From NCBI GenBank assembly GCA_035591015.1, contig JAXIUW010184736.1, positions 85,043-149,042 of the forward strand: a stretch of DNA of 64,000 bases, written 5' to 3'. The stretch comes from Cephalothrix simula (taxonomy: Eukaryota > Nemertea > Palaeonemertea > Archinemertea > Cephalotrichidae). Shown piece by piece: positions 53,237-61,745 of the stretch. The notes beneath the pieces were generated by a model. The model saw nothing but the letters and a program-made list of their open reading frames with translations, was not told the DNA's origin and did not search any database. The position numbers were made by a program, and so were the translations under genes. The first letter of the stretch is position 1. Every line of letters begins with the position of its first letter.

Positions 53237-53436
53237 ATGCCTCAGACTACTAGCCTTGCCAGCTCTTTTGAATATAATCTTGTTGGTGGCAAGAGAAACC
53301 GTGGCCATGCTAGACTTTTAATCTTTATGAGGCATTTTATCAATTCATCAGTGTAAGCTGTATTACTGTATTGGTGAAATATTGCCCATATTAGGCCGTT
53401 AAAGCTCAGTCTTTACAAATCAACCGTAGGTAAACC

Positions 53437-54483
53437 GTGGTCTACAGCGAAAGACGCTATGCAATTCGTTATAAAGTTCGGGCATCGCTACGATCTTTTG
53501 GGATGCTTATTACGGTGATTATATCGGGCTCATTAGGCTACCGCTTTATTTATGACTGGAGCTGGCTTGATGCAATATACATGACCATTATCAGCGTTAC
53601 CACCGTAGGCTTTGGTGAGCTACACCCCCTCAGCGAATCCGAGCGCATTTACACCGGAGCAATGATTATTATTTGCGTAGGCTTAGGAGCCTATGCGTTA
53701 TCATCATTCACCTCAATGCTCGCCGATATAGAGTTTAATAAATATAGAAAAAGCATGAGAGAAAAAAATAAAATAAGCAAACTAAGCAATCATTTTATTA
53801 TCTGCGGCTATGGTCGCATCGGAAGGGAAGTCTCAAAGAACTTGCTTAAAGAGGGCATTGAACACGTAATTGTTGATGCTGATGAAAATAACCTAAGCAC
53901 CTCAACTAGCAACTATAATGTGCTGGGTGATGCCACTGCCGATGAAGTACTGAGCGATGCCGGCATTGCCAAGGCCAGCGGACTGGTGGCCTCACTAGGC
54001 AGTAATGCTGACAACGTTTACCTAATCTTAACGGCACGGCAAATCAATCCTAAGCTAACCATTGTATCGCAGGCCTCTGATACAGAAGGTGAACGCAAAA
54101 TGCTTCTTGCCGGCTCTACCTATACTTACTCACCCTACGTTATTGGAGGCGCACGGATTGCGCATCAGCTTATATCTCCACACATGGTTGAATTTTTTGA
54201 CACTTTAATCAACAAAAGCATCAACGAGCATAGCTCTGTAGAACACCTATACGTAACTGATAGTTATAGTATGGCCGGACAAAGCATTGGTAGCATTCGT
54301 GATCAAGAACAGTTGAAATTCATCGTTCTCACCGTAAAAAACCAAAAAGAACGCCAGCACGTACCACCCCGCCACTACATACCCAAGGTTGGCGATGAGC
54401 TATTATGCATGGGGCCTGCCGCAGATATCTATAAACTCAGCAGAATACTGGGTAAGCCCATTGATACCGCTCCAGACAACTAA
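53437..54483 (+). CDS. Potassium channel with RCK (TrkA-N/TrkA-C) domains
   Basis: The protein has 348 residues. Two membrane helices (MLITVIISGSLGYRFI and MIIICVGLGAYALSSF) flank a pore loop with the K+ filter TTVGFGE near 58-64, so it is a two-helix (Kch/MthK-like) channel. TrkA-N domain follows with the Rossmann motif IICGYGRIGREV near 120-131 and acidic VDADE. TrkA-C occupies the last 90 residues. The RCK domain gates the pore in response to Ca2+ or nucleotides. Start is GTG at 53437. Confidence 0.93.
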   Translation: MVYSERRYAIRYKVRASLRSFGMLITVIISGSLGYRFIYDWSWLDAIYMTIISVTTVGFGELHPLSESERIYTGAMIIICVGLGAYALSSFTSMLADIEFNKYRKSMREKNKISKLSNHFIICGYGRIGREVSKNLLKEGIEHVIVDADENNLSTSTSNYNVLGDATADEVLSDAGIAKASGLVASLGSNADNVYLILTARQINPKLTIVSQASDTEGERKMLLAGSTYTYSPYVIGGARIAHQLISPHMVEFFDTLINKSINEHSSVEHLYVTDSYSMAGQSIGSIRDQEQLKFIVLTVKNQKERQHVPPRHYIPKVGDELLCMGPAADIYKLSRILGKPIDTAPDN

Positions 54484-54504
54484 CTTATGAGACTATTTTT
54501 CCGC

Positions 54505-54549
54505 AGACTTTATCATCTAAGACTTTATCATTTCAGACTTCATCATTTA
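54505..54549. repeat. Three 15-bp tandem repeats at the end of the flagellar block
   Basis: AGACTTTATCATCTA, AGACTTTATCATTTC and AGACTTCATCATTTA lie end to end at 54505, 54520 and 54535. The last overlaps the stop codon of the minus-strand gene at 54543. The spacing is again a multiple of the usual 12-15 step. Confidence 0.8.
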
Positions 54550-54923
54550 GAGTCGCCCATAATGTTATTTATGAGTGCCTCCAGATTCTGCTCGCCCTCT
54601 TTAGATAAGCGTCTTGCGCGCGGCACATGATTAGTGTGTTCAGCGGCTTGGCCACTAAAGCTACTAGCCCGGCGCTCTTGTTCTTCAGCGGTAATTCTAT
54701 CAGTAGATAGTCTTTCTAAAACGTCATCGGCGGTGGTAAAGCTAATCTTGGTTTGGCTCCGGCGCATTTTTGATGAAAACCGTACCGGAGTAACCTGATG
54801 CTGCTTATGACTAAGCGTAACCTTATCTGCCTGCTGATTATTACGAGCAGACATAGTCTGTAGCTTCTTCCACAGCTTGCGTTGCTTAATTAACCACTCA
54901 ACTTGGTAACCAGAAACACCCAT
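54543..54923 (-). CDS. Flagellar-block protein of unknown function
   Basis: The protein has 126 residues, rich in Gln, Arg, Lys and Ser, with no signal peptide or membrane helix. The N-terminal VEWLIKQRKLWKKLQTMSA is basic and amphipathic; the C-terminal EGEQNLEALINNIMG is a helix. It starts 4 bases after the end of the FlaG-like gene, so it belongs to that transcript and may be a flagellar accessory protein. I recognise no family. The start has no clear ribosome binding site; Met23 is possible. Confidence 0.55.
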   Translation of the reverse strand: MGVSGYQVEWLIKQRKLWKKLQTMSARNNQQADKVTLSHKQHQVTPVRFSSKMRRSQTKISFTTADDVLERLSTDRITAEEQERRASSFSGQAAEHTNHVPRARRLSKEGEQNLEALINNIMGDSK

Positions 54924-54927
54924 GCAA

Positions 54928-55359
54928 CTATGCTTTGCTATTTAACTTTTCCACTATTCCTGATTGCTCACGCAGTCGTGCCGCCAACTCTAAAATATAA
55001 TCGCTCTGAATTTGCTTAAGCGTTGTTCCTTCACGCATATCACGAATCATAACATAGTCACGATTGGCTTTTTTATACAGCTGAAAGCGCAAGCCAATAT
55101 CACGGTCTGAGCTCTTAATATATTCATTGAGGCTCTTGATAGAATCAGCCAACCTTTTAGAGCTTTCCTCTTTAATCTCTTTGGGATTAATCGGCTTAAA
55201 AACCTCTAAATTACGCTCTATGCCCTTATGACCCGATACATGAGCTGCAGGGTCAAATAAAAAATTAGTTTTATGCCTGGGCTTATTAATTTTCATTGGT
55301 TTTGGAAGTTTGTAAGCCTTATCAAACTCACCAAGCACTAAGTTTATCTTCATTACCAT
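54928..55359 (-). CDS. FlaG-like flagellar protein
   Basis: The protein has 143 residues. The C-terminal 75 residues match the FlaG pattern: helix ESSKRLADSIKSLNEYIKSS, then strand pair LRFQLYKKANRDYVMIRDM in which FlaG has FxxDxxxxxxVVxV(I/V)D, then IQSDYILELAARLREQSG, like IPSEEVLRLAERL. The N-terminal 65 residues are a basic linker. FlaG is encoded next to flagellin or fliD and affects filament length. AAAGGAGAAAGCTC before the ATG is a strong ribosome binding site. Confidence 0.7.
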   Translation of the reverse strand: MVMKINLVLGEFDKAYKLPKPMKINKPRHKTNFLFDPAAHVSGHKGIERNLEVFKPINPKEIKEESSKRLADSIKSLNEYIKSSDRDIGLRFQLYKKANRDYVMIRDMREGTTLKQIQSDYILELAARLREQSGIVEKLNSKA

Positions 55360-55418
55360 GAGCTTTCTCCTTTGTTAGTTATTGCTCGCTGTACTGTCTA
55401 TAATAATCAAAACAGTCA

Positions 55419-55766
55419 TCACCCTTTTCTGCCGGCCAGTAAGTAGGCCTTAACACTAGACTGCTTCTCTAGCAGCCTTAACTCATTATGTAGATGATTT
55501 TTAACATCATTTAATCGTTTTTCCATGCTATCTTCATTTTCAATAATCGCTTCAATCAAGGTTTGCGCCTGGCTTGAGTATTCTGCATCGGCTTCGGTGA
55601 GCTGGGGTAGCTGCTCATCAATAACGCTTATTTGGCGCAAAATATCATCTTTACTGTTCAGCAAGTCTGCCACCTCTTCTTCTATGTGTACCACCAGCAT
55701 TTGCCGCATACTTAAATTAAGTAGCTGATTAAGCAGTCCTAGTTTTTGTTTCAATAGAGGCTGCAT
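55419..55766 (-). CDS. FlgN/FliT-like flagellar chaperone (helical)
   Basis: The protein has 115 residues from the ATG at 55766, preceded by AAGG; a longer frame from a GTG at 55889 would add 41 residues in repeat-like sequence. It is a long alpha-helical hairpin: LLNQLLNLSMRQMLVVHIEEEVADLL, then ILRQISVIDEQLPQL, then a second long helix up to LRLLEKQSSVKAYL. This fits FlgN, FliT or another small export chaperone, and its position before a FlaG-like gene agrees. No sequence motif separates these. Confidence 0.55.
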   Translation of the reverse strand: MQPLLKQKLGLLNQLLNLSMRQMLVVHIEEEVADLLNSKDDILRQISVIDEQLPQLTEADAEYSSQAQTLIEAIIENEDSMEKRLNDVKNHLHNELRLLEKQSSVKAYLLAGRKG

Positions 55767-55892
55767 GGTTACCTTATTATACTGTTTATATGCGTCATTT
55801 ATACTTGCCAGCTTATGATTATTGCCTAGTTTACCTACTATATCTACAGAATATCTATAGCATGGCTTGTTGATTGACCCGTAATCCACAAA

Positions 55893-56130
55893 GCCGCTTC
55901 GCTATTACTTCGGTTATTATTTCTTTATTGCTTCGCTATTACTTCATTATTACTTCGCAGTTACCTACCACTTCTTTACCTATTAGTTGCCTATTCCTTA
56001 GCCATTACCTAATAATCACTTAACAATTACTTACTTTCCAAGTCCTTGCCCACTACTTGCCACTTACTTAACAATTCTTTACTAGCTACTTACCTATTAC
56101 CCACCACTTCCTTACCTATTACTTAACAAT
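55893..56130. repeat. TTACTT-rich degenerate repeat tract between mnmE and the chaperone gene
   Basis: Short words CTTCGCTATTACTT, TATTACTTC, TTACCTATTA and CTTAACAATTAC recur for 235 bases. A 34-base unit is visible at the start (55897 and 55931 both begin CTTCGCTATTACTTC); later copies drift to CTTAACAATTACTTAC. The strand is strongly pyrimidine-biased (C and T). No gene is present here. Confidence 0.7.
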
Positions 56131-57494
56131 TACTTGCCAATGCAAAATTCAGAAAAAACGGCATCCAGCACCTCTTCAGAAACATGCTCGCCGATAATCT
56201 CACCCAAGGCATCTAAGGCTGCCTGAATGTTAGCAGCGATTAATTCTTCGCTACGCCGCAGACGAGCAAGCTCTAGCGCATCATTAAGATGCTTATCAGC
56301 CTTAGTTGCGGCCTCGTATTGCCTAAGGGTTGTCAGCGATGGGTCTTCAATCTGCCCAATATTTTCGGCGATGAATAGCTCAAAAATATGCTCTAATAGC
56401 TCATCTAAGCCACTTTTGGTAAGCACTGAAATAGATTGGCAATCAAAGCTCGCTAAGTCTGACAGTGATACCCGTTGTGGAAGGTCATTCTTATTCAAAA
56501 CGACCACCGTGTTTTGAGGCGCTAAACTTTTTAAGATTTGCCGTGTATCCGTTGCCAGAGGATGACTGCTATCAATAACCAACAAGCATAAATCGGCCTG
56601 TTGAGCCTGCTCCTGCGCCCGGCGAATGCCCTCATCTTCAATACTATCGGCCTGTTTACGAATACCGGCCGTATCAATCACCTGTACATTTACGCCTTTA
56701 ATTTCAATGCTTTCTTCAAGTGTATCACGAGTAGTCCCGGCAATATCGCTAACAATGGCACGGTCATAGCCTAGCAAAGCATTCAGCAAGCTAGATTTGC
56801 CCACATTAGGTGCGCCAACAATTGCCATGCGCAAACCGCTCTTCAAATAGCGCATACTGTGTCCGGTCTTTAATAAATCTTTAATTGCGCTATGCGCCTT
56901 GGTTGTGGCGTCTTCAACCTGCGCCCACTCTACGCCAAGGTCTTCATCAGGAAAATCAAGGGCTGCCGTCAGCAGAGCGGCGGCGTGTATCAGCGGTTGC
57001 TTAACCTCAATTATTGACTGATACAACTTACCCCGAAGCTGATTGATATTGGTCAGTAGCTCTCTTTCAGCACGAGCATTAACAACATTATTAATGGCCT
57101 CGGCACGGGTTAAGTCTATCCGACCATTAACATAGGCTCGCATGGTGAACTCTCCGGCACGAGCCAATCTGGCTCCATGTTTAAGCAGCATTTGCAGAAT
57201 CATCTTGGCGATTATCGGTCCGCCATGACAATGGACTTCAACCACATCTTCAGCAGTAAACGAGCGTGGAGACCGCATCAGCACCAGCAGAACTTCATCT
57301 AGCAGCTGGCCTTCATCAATCACCCAAGAATGCAATACCCGATGCGTACCTAAGCTAAGCAAGGCTTGCTTGTCTTTGATAATTGACGCAGCAATGCTTA
57401 CAGCATCGGCACCACTAAGGCGCACAATGCTCACACTACCCCTGCCCGCTGGTGTGGCAATAGCAGCAATGGTATCGGTAATAAGCTTCTTCAT
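56130..57494 (-). CDS. mnmE: tRNA modification GTPase MnmE
   Basis: MnmE, with MnmG, modifies U34 of tRNAs reading NNA/NNG codons. From the ATG at 57494 (MKKLITDTIAAIATPAGRG) it has 454 residues; an upstream in-frame start would add eight residues foreign to the family. The N-terminal folate-binding domain has VHCHGGP. The GTPase domain has G1 GAPNVGKSSLLNAL, G3 DTAGIRKQAD and G4 NKND. The C-terminus ends CIGK, the essential Cys motif. Location amid flagellar genes, 36 bases after a flagellin, is unusual. Confidence 0.97.
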   Translation of the reverse strand: MKKLITDTIAAIATPAGRGSVSIVRLSGADAVSIAASIIKDKQALLSLGTHRVLHSWVIDEGQLLDEVLLVLMRSPRSFTAEDVVEVHCHGGPIIAKMILQMLLKHGARLARAGEFTMRAYVNGRIDLTRAEAINNVVNARAERELLTNINQLRGKLYQSIIEVKQPLIHAAALLTAALDFPDEDLGVEWAQVEDATTKAHSAIKDLLKTGHSMRYLKSGLRMAIVGAPNVGKSSLLNALLGYDRAIVSDIAGTTRDTLEESIEIKGVNVQVIDTAGIRKQADSIEDEGIRRAQEQAQQADLCLLVIDSSHPLATDTRQILKSLAPQNTVVVLNKNDLPQRVSLSDLASFDCQSISVLTKSGLDELLEHIFELFIAENIGQIEDPSLTTLRQYEAATKADKHLNDALELARLRRSEELIAANIQAALDALGEIIGEHVSEEVLDAVFSEFCIGK

Positions 57495-57530
57495 CGCATT
57501 CTCTATGGTTCGGCGCAAACTTACGCAACA

Positions 57531-59006
57531 TTAGCGTATTAAATCAATAACTATTGACGGCTTATGATTAGCGATTGATAAAGCCGAGGCCGAAGCCTGC
57601 ATTCTTAGCCTGTCAGTAGTCACGCTAACCAACTCTTGCACCAAATCAGCATCACGAATAACTGAATCCGCCGCCATCAGGTTTTCTGTAGCCACCCTTA
57701 GCGTATTAATGTTCTGCTCAATGCCATATTTTTGGAACGAGCCCAGCTTGCCACGAATAAGATTTATCTCATCAATAGAGGCATTAACTAAGCGCACGCT
57801 ATCAACAGCATTTTGAAGAGTGCCAATTCTAGCATCGGCTAAGCTACTAAAATTACTACGATTAACCACCGTAGTACCCAGATTAGCCGGCGATACTCTT
57901 GGTAATGATATTGATATATTCTGCCCAACATCAGTAGAAACCTGAAAGCGTGGCGATGAGTTATTCAGATAGACTAATCCTATTGTACCCAGTTGAAACT
58001 CTCTGCCCATAATCGGATTGCCATCTTGATCAACACCAACTTGTTTTTGAGTACCTTCGTAGCGAATGGTCAGCCCCTCGGGATCAGAACCCTCAATGCC
58101 CGTTAGCAACTGCCCATCGCCATGGGCTGGACTGCCACCGATAGTACCCTTGATGTCTCGTCCCGGCACAGCATCTTCCATTTTATCAGGCTCTTCAGAC
58201 AATACGCCATCAATTGAGCTACTGGCCTTGAACACAATGTCACTGCCATACTCAAAATGGGTTAGCCTGATTTTTCCATCAACCAATCGGGCTGTAACGG
58301 GTAAATCAGCATCAGAAATACTTTGGCTGAGTTTGCCAAAAAAAGTTTCTGGGGTTTCGTTTTCAGCACCACGAACGCTAACAAACTTGTCGCCAACGTT
58401 AATCGTAATATCTAAGCTAGAAAGCTCAACGTCTTCTAAGGCTTGCGAACCCTCTATATAGGGTTGTGAGGGAGTTTGCTCAACCTTTACCGCATAGCCA
58501 TCCGTTGGAGAGCTTTTAGTTTTCTCATTACCACGCACAAAGATAATGCCCGGGCCTATGGCTTCACCAGCAATTCCCGATGAACCATCAAACAAATTAC
58601 GCTTGCCAAACTTAGCTGTACGAGAAAAATCATTCAACGTTCTAAGGATGTCGTTAAATTCAGTGGTCATCGCCTGTAATGAGGCGTCATCATTAGCACC
58701 CTCATTGCCAGCTTGCAGAGCAATTTGCCGTAAGCGCATCAATAGCCCCGTAACATCGCCAAGCGCTCCTTCCGCCGTTTGTACCATCGTGTTATCTAAC
58801 TCTGCATTAGCCAAAGCCTGATGCAGACCGCTAAGTTGCGACCTAATCTGCTCGGATATAATTAGCCCCGATGGACTATCAGAACCCCTATTTATCTTTA
58901 ACCCCGAAGATAATCTCTCTAATGACTTAGATAGCCTTTGATCAATATTTTCAAGATGTCGTGCATTGGTTAATGCCGATATGTTCTTATTTATTCTTAT
59001 ACTCAT
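57531..59006 (-). CDS. fliC: Flagellin, copy D
   Basis: The protein has 491 residues. The N-terminal D0/D1 region is canonical: MSIRINKNISALTNARHLEN, then LERLSSGLKINRGSDSPSGL. VQTAEGALGDVTGLLMRLRQ is D1. The C-terminal coiled coil ends ALSIANHKPSIVIDLIR, with Ile-Arg instead of the common LLR/LLG. The central domain has SPTDGYAVKVE and GRDIKGTIGGSPAHGDGQLL, shared with its paralogues. Such 480-500-residue flagellins are common in deltaproteobacteria. The ribosome binding site is weak (AGG 10 bases upstream). mnmE follows. Confidence 0.95.
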   Translation of the reverse strand: MSIRINKNISALTNARHLENIDQRLSKSLERLSSGLKINRGSDSPSGLIISEQIRSQLSGLHQALANAELDNTMVQTAEGALGDVTGLLMRLRQIALQAGNEGANDDASLQAMTTEFNDILRTLNDFSRTAKFGKRNLFDGSSGIAGEAIGPGIIFVRGNEKTKSSPTDGYAVKVEQTPSQPYIEGSQALEDVELSSLDITINVGDKFVSVRGAENETPETFFGKLSQSISDADLPVTARLVDGKIRLTHFEYGSDIVFKASSSIDGVLSEEPDKMEDAVPGRDIKGTIGGSPAHGDGQLLTGIEGSDPEGLTIRYEGTQKQVGVDQDGNPIMGREFQLGTIGLVYLNNSSPRFQVSTDVGQNISISLPRVSPANLGTTVVNRSNFSSLADARIGTLQNAVDSVRLVNASIDEINLIRGKLGSFQKYGIEQNINTLRVATENLMAADSVIRDADLVQELVSVTTDRLRMQASASALSIANHKPSIVIDLIR

Positions 59007-59089
59007 TTCTAGTACCTGAATAAGATTATAGACTCAAAAAATATCCTATATTTTGGAGAATCATCATGTTTATATACGGTTAATCCTAT

Positions 59090-60529
59090 TTATCCCGCAA
59101 GTAACTGTCTTACACTATCCTGTTGCAGATTTAACTGCGACAAAAACATTTTGCGCCAGTTGTCAGCCTCATTCAAACGCCTTATCCACTGGGCTAGATC
59201 AGGGCTGCCACTGAGCTTGCTCCAACCTTCAAGACGACTATAAATGCTATCCCAATTAGCTTGTAGAGCTTCAGCAAATGGCCCTTCAATGCAATGTTTC
59301 ATGCTCAAAACCTCATTCATAGCACTTTCAATGAGCCTCAAGCCATCTTCATATTCGTATTGATGGTGCGCTTGAATGTCTGCCAAACTATTAAATCCAC
59401 TAACATTGATTATCTGGTTAGCCAAACATTGTGGGTGCGCACTATTAATCAACACCTGCGCCCAGCGACCTACAAAATCAAGACGCCCGACATTATTCCG
59501 CAGATGAACCCTGCCCGCTGTATCACTTTGAGCTCTATTATTTTGAGCATTACCATATTGAGCACTATTTACCGCCAGAGCATCTAAATAAAACTCGTTT
59601 TTTGAGCAAGTCTGATCATCAGCAGCAGTGCCTGAAACTAAAATCTTTAGCCCTAGGGTAGATTTAGACCTGCCCAGCAGCATATTGCCCAAGCCAGTGG
59701 CCATTTCTCCATCAATGCTGCCCTCTACGTCAGAGCCATTGGTTACCGACAACTCTTGCGGCAACCAACGGTGAAGATTACTATCAAGCCGAAAACCAAA
59801 GCCTTGACCAGCATAGGCATGCTTTATCAGCAAGCCATCATGGCCATCGGCCTCAATTATCAGCGGCAATCTTCGGCAATGCTCTGCGAGGCGGCCTATG
59901 AACGTAGCGCAATCATCACTTAGATATAATGGACAAACTACACGCTGTTCAGCCACAGTTACGCCCAACACACCACCATTCAGCCGCACAGTTCGGGCTG
60001 GCCAAGCTAGACGATGACTAGCCGGCTGCGCCTTCCTAAAAATACTGACTGCGTAGCCATCTGGCGGTGATGTTCGTGTAGTGTAATCACCACTAATAAA
60101 GCGCAAGCCTGCTCCACTGGTATGGCCTTCTACACCTAGCCCACCGTTGAGCAAGTAGATGCCATTCCACTCTAAGGTTTGAACCAGCTTGTGCATCCGC
60201 TTTAAGACACTGCTCCACGTTGTGGGCGCATCGGATAGCGTAGCGGCTTGAGCCTCGGACAGCCAACTTTCAACACTATCCAAACCCTGCCAACACATAG
60301 AGAGCATCTCATTAAGATACTCATAGCGTTCAAACTCTTTTGAGAGTTCGGCTAGTTCAGCCCTTTGTTTGCCCTGCTTGCCTCGTTGGTCTCTAAAAGT
60401 ATGAGCCGTATTGGTTTGATTCCCAAAGTTTGGCTCTTCTTTAGCTGACCCACGCCGAGGCATTGCCTGAGTTTTATTAGACATGCCCCGGTTGAGCACG
60501 GCAGAACGATTAAGCTGATTTATGTTCAT
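59090..60529 (-). CDS. Highly diverged flagellin paralogue, copy C
   Basis: The protein has 479 residues. It aligns by eye with the flanking flagellins over its whole length. LEWNGIYLLNGG corresponds to the D1 end (QFGKKKLLDGS in copy A); SPPDGYAVSIF and SDVEGSIDGEMATGLGN are the shared central motifs; DGLRLIESAMNEVLSM and the end DSVRQLLAG correspond to the C-terminal helix pair. But the hallmark N-terminal LxSGxxINxAxDxxAG segment is replaced by unrelated basic sequence, and Cys and Trp, rare in flagellins, are frequent. It may be a minor filament subunit, a junction protein or a decaying copy. No frame break is present. Confidence 0.65.
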   Translation of the reverse strand: MNINQLNRSAVLNRGMSNKTQAMPRRGSAKEEPNFGNQTNTAHTFRDQRGKQGKQRAELAELSKEFERYEYLNEMLSMCWQGLDSVESWLSEAQAATLSDAPTTWSSVLKRMHKLVQTLEWNGIYLLNGGLGVEGHTSGAGLRFISGDYTTRTSPPDGYAVSIFRKAQPASHRLAWPARTVRLNGGVLGVTVAEQRVVCPLYLSDDCATFIGRLAEHCRRLPLIIEADGHDGLLIKHAYAGQGFGFRLDSNLHRWLPQELSVTNGSDVEGSIDGEMATGLGNMLLGRSKSTLGLKILVSGTAADDQTCSKNEFYLDALAVNSAQYGNAQNNRAQSDTAGRVHLRNNVGRLDFVGRWAQVLINSAHPQCLANQIINVSGFNSLADIQAHHQYEYEDGLRLIESAMNEVLSMKHCIEGPFAEALQANWDSIYSRLEGWSKLSGSPDLAQWIRRLNEADNWRKMFLSQLNLQQDSVRQLLAG

Positions 60530-60546
60530 AATCCGCCTCGCAGTTG

Positions 60547-61698
60547 CTAATTTAACAACTCAACGATTACTCGCCGTTGTTGCTTAGGTTCTGATTCCTT
60601 ATCACCAAAAACGATGTGCTGACCATAAGAGACCTGTTGCAACGAAACACGCAACCCTCTTATGTATTGACTCATTTTCAGTAAAAAGTGTGGATCATTT
60701 TGAGCACACTTTAAGGCAGAATCCACATCAGACTGTCGCAGATCATCTTTAACGCTAGCATGTAACAGGCGTAGATTGTGCCACGATTTCACGGCCATTC
60801 GACTCATACGAATGCCCTTAAAAAGTGGTTTTAATCTAACCCAACCGGCTTGATGAGGATGCTCTGCTTTGTCTAGCGGCGATGTATAGGTAAGGTGCAG
60901 CCCCTCAATGGCGGTTCCCGGACTACCATAAATATGGTTGCCCGTACCAATGGTTGGCATTCCACCTACATAAGCCTCTATATCGCTACCAGCTGATGAG
61001 GATATCCATTTAAGACGATCCGAAAACAGACCAGTATTAGTCTTAACCGCAAACTTGTGTACAAGCCCGTGCAGTCTGTGCGCTATAATCAAGCGCAAAT
61101 TCTGATCAATGCCTACCTCTACCTTAACATCATGCGTGTTCAGCTTTTTCTGCCACAGCATAACGGTTTCAAAGATAGATTGAGCCTCATCAAAACGTAG
61201 ACTAACTTTTTCTGATTGCTCACGAATCAACAGCGTATTACCCTCAATTCGTATGTAATCATCCAAAGCATTAAGACTAACCAGCTGTGCCTTCTGCGGA
61301 GAGCGCGATACATAAACCTCGTACCCACTCTCCGGAGACGGCTCTGTTCCGCTGGGCGCTCCAATGAATTCTAAGCCCTGACCTTCTACCAAACCTAAAA
61401 CATCGGTTTGGCCATCAATCAGTCCCGACAGTAGCTGCTCTGCTTCAACTAAAGTCTTAGCTAGCGTAGTGGCTAACTGCCGGCTCTGACGGCCATTATC
61501 AATACCCTCTAAAATGCTAAAGTATGACTCTTTGAGCTTATTCTCAATACATACCAGCCAATAGAAAATATTTTCATGCTTATCCAGCGGATCGCCCGGA
61601 TTGACTGAATCAGGAACCCTTAGCCCACCAAACATATTGGGCTTTTGCCCATATGTCGCTGGTGCATAGTTGTATTCTTCTTTCATATCAGTCTCCAT
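60547..61698 (-). CDS. Highly diverged flagellin paralogue, copy B
   Basis: The protein has 383 residues. The central motif pair is present: GQGLEFIGAPSGTEPSPESG with GYEVYVS, and AGSDIEAYVGGMPTIGTGN followed by GTAIEGLHLTY. The N-terminal 85 residues are a helical segment without the flagellin LSSG signature, and the C-terminus ends VIVELLN, faintly like VLSLLG. It is shorter than the others because the C-terminal helices are reduced. It lies 17 bases from copy C and 47 from copy A, so all four probably share a transcript. Role unknown; the intact frame argues against a pseudogene. Confidence 0.6.
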   Translation of the reverse strand: METDMKEEYNYAPATYGQKPNMFGGLRVPDSVNPGDPLDKHENIFYWLVCIENKLKESYFSILEGIDNGRQSRQLATTLAKTLVEAEQLLSGLIDGQTDVLGLVEGQGLEFIGAPSGTEPSPESGYEVYVSRSPQKAQLVSLNALDDYIRIEGNTLLIREQSEKVSLRFDEAQSIFETVMLWQKKLNTHDVKVEVGIDQNLRLIIAHRLHGLVHKFAVKTNTGLFSDRLKWISSSAGSDIEAYVGGMPTIGTGNHIYGSPGTAIEGLHLTYTSPLDKAEHPHQAGWVRLKPLFKGIRMSRMAVKSWHNLRLLHASVKDDLRQSDVDSALKCAQNDPHFLLKMSQYIRGLRVSLQQVSYGQHIVFGDKESEPKQQRRVIVELLN

Positions 61699-61745
61699 AT
61701 TCTAATTCACGTTCTGTGGCCATTAAGCCACTTTTAGTAAACGGA

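Noticed and set aside
53044-53253. 69-codon Ser/Tyr-rich frame
   Set aside because: The frame is a product of the 15-bp repeat array and shows no coding features apart from it.
58066-58461. 131-codon plus-strand frame inside flagellin D
   Set aside because: Antisense shadow of a strongly supported flagellin gene.
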